In this document: positions 5,019-5,648 of the stretch, piece after piece
How the letters are laid out: each line of letters begins with the position of its first letter
Position numbering within the stretch: the first letter of the stretch is position 1
DNA from: an uncultured Eubacteriales bacterium
GTDB taxonomy: Bacteria > Bacillota > Clostridia > Peptostreptococcales > Anaerovoracaceae
DNA length: 5,648 nt
Reading direction: 5' to 3'
Assembly (NCBI GenBank): GCA_902797405.1
Contig: CADBSP010000106.1
Coordinates: 1-5,648 of the forward strand
Notes under the pieces: model-generated
The model's database searches: none
Told to the model about the DNA's origin: nothing
The model's input: only the letters and a program-made list of their open reading frames with translations
Program-made: the position numbers and the translations under genes

Positions 5019-5648
5019 TTACTTGGTTCCGAAAAGTCTGTCGCCAGCATCGCCTAGGCCCGGAACTATATATGCGTGGTCGTTTAGGTGGTCGTCCTTT
5101 GCTGCGATATAAATGTCGATGTCAGGATGTGCTGTAGACAGAGCCTCTATTCCTTCCGGTGCCGCAATCAAGCAAAGGAATTTGATGTCCTCGGCTCCGC
5201 GCTGCTTGATGAAGTCCACTGCTGCAACTGCGCTTCCTCCCGTTGCCAGCATAGGGTCAAGGACGAATACTTTTCTCTTCTCAATGTCGGTGGGAAGCTT
5301 GCAATAGTATTCGACGGGCTCGTGAGTTTCAGGATCGCGGTAGAGTCCCACGTGGCCAACCTTGGCTGTTGGAACCAGTTCCAGCATTCCGTCCACGAAT
5401 CCCAGTCCTGCTCTAAGAATCGGAACTATGGCGATGTCTTCTCCTTCCAGCACATTGGCCTTGGTCTTACAGATCGGAGTTTCAATTTCAATCTCCTTTA
5501 GCGGCAGGTCTCTGGTTGCTTCGAATCCCATGAGCATGGATACTTCTCTGGCCAGGTCGCGGAATTCCTTTACCGGAGTTTCCACGTCACGCATTTTAGT
5601 GACCTTATGCTGAATTAGCGGATGATCAAAGACATATACTTTTCCCAT
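5019..5648 (-). CDS. upp: Uracil phosphoribosyltransferase
   Basis: Pyrimidine salvage enzyme converting uracil + PRPP to UMP + PPi in the cytosol. The 209-residue product has the family's usual length (~208-210). It begins MGKVYVFDHPLIQHKVTKMRD, a classic Upp N-terminus, so the ATG formed by the window's last three bases is taken as the true start. Recognisable motifs are LRAGLGFVDGM (78-88), the PRPP loop VLDPMLATGGSA (129-140), IAAPEGIE (161-168), and the C-terminal uracil-binding region AYIVPGLGDAGDRLFGTK (192-209). The gene ends in TAA at 5021-5019. Its ribosome-binding site and promoter lie outside the window. It sits 217 bp upstream of tyrS in the same direction; no PyrR-type site could be judged because the upstream region is missing. 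Confidence 0.97.
   Translation of the reverse strand: MGKVYVFDHPLIQHKVTKMRDVETPVKEFRDLAREVSMLMGFEATRDLPLKEIEIETPICKTKANVLEGEDIAIVPILRAGLGFVDGMLELVPTAKVGHVGLYRDPETHEPVEYYCKLPTDIEKRKVFVLDPMLATGGSAVAAVDFIKQRGAEDIKFLCLIAAPEGIEALSTAHPDIDIYIAAKDDHLNDHAYIVPGLGDAGDRLFGTK

Overview
The window suggests a low-to-mid GC Firmicute, most likely a Clostridia member of the Lachnospiraceae type. This rests on the sequence style of TyrS and the acyl-CoA synthetase, the roughly 50% GC genes separated by very AT-rich spacers, and the Shine-Dalgarno site of tyrS. The genus cannot be fixed from the sequence alone. All three protein genes lie on the minus strand and are read right to left: upp (uracil phosphoribosyltransferase, 5648-5019), tyrS (tyrosyl-tRNA synthetase, 4801-3467) and a large AMP-forming acyl-CoA synthetase (3235-185).

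Right part: upp is complete, its ATG being the last three bases of the window. A 217-bp AT-rich spacer leads to tyrS. It holds a 15-bp AT-rich inverted repeat, a hairpin with competing pairing partners, a GC-rich hairpin followed by five Ts (terminator-like) only about 45 nt before tyrS, a second hairpin sharing its 11-nt core, and a good Shine-Dalgarno. This arrangement looks like an attenuator in the tyrS leader, but it does not have a recognisable T-box.

Middle: tyrS is an intact TyrS with HIGH- and KMSKS-type motifs and an S4 domain. Its 3' end is tandemly duplicated downstream. Two further copies of a ~63-bp unit, carrying a decayed copy of the last codons and stop plus ~18 nt of downstream sequence, fill much of the 231-bp spacer. 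Next to the acyl-CoA synthetase start is a separate 15-bp tandem repeat.

Left part: the 1016-residue acyl-CoA synthetase is an intact long-chain (FadD15/COG1022-like) enzyme (residues ~1-600). It is fused through a KEPGK-rich linker to a second, truncated and apparently dead copy of the adenylation fold (residues ~656-1016). This fusion is the most unusual coding feature here. Beyond its stop, the last 184 bp hold a run of A-tracts upstream of a good sigma-A-type promoter pointing out of the window to the left.

The three genes cover pyrimidine salvage, tyrosine charging for translation, and fatty-acid activation. They do not form an obvious pathway, so the clustering is probably housekeeping synteny. 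No phage, IS, CRISPR, tRNA or rRNA gene was recognised.
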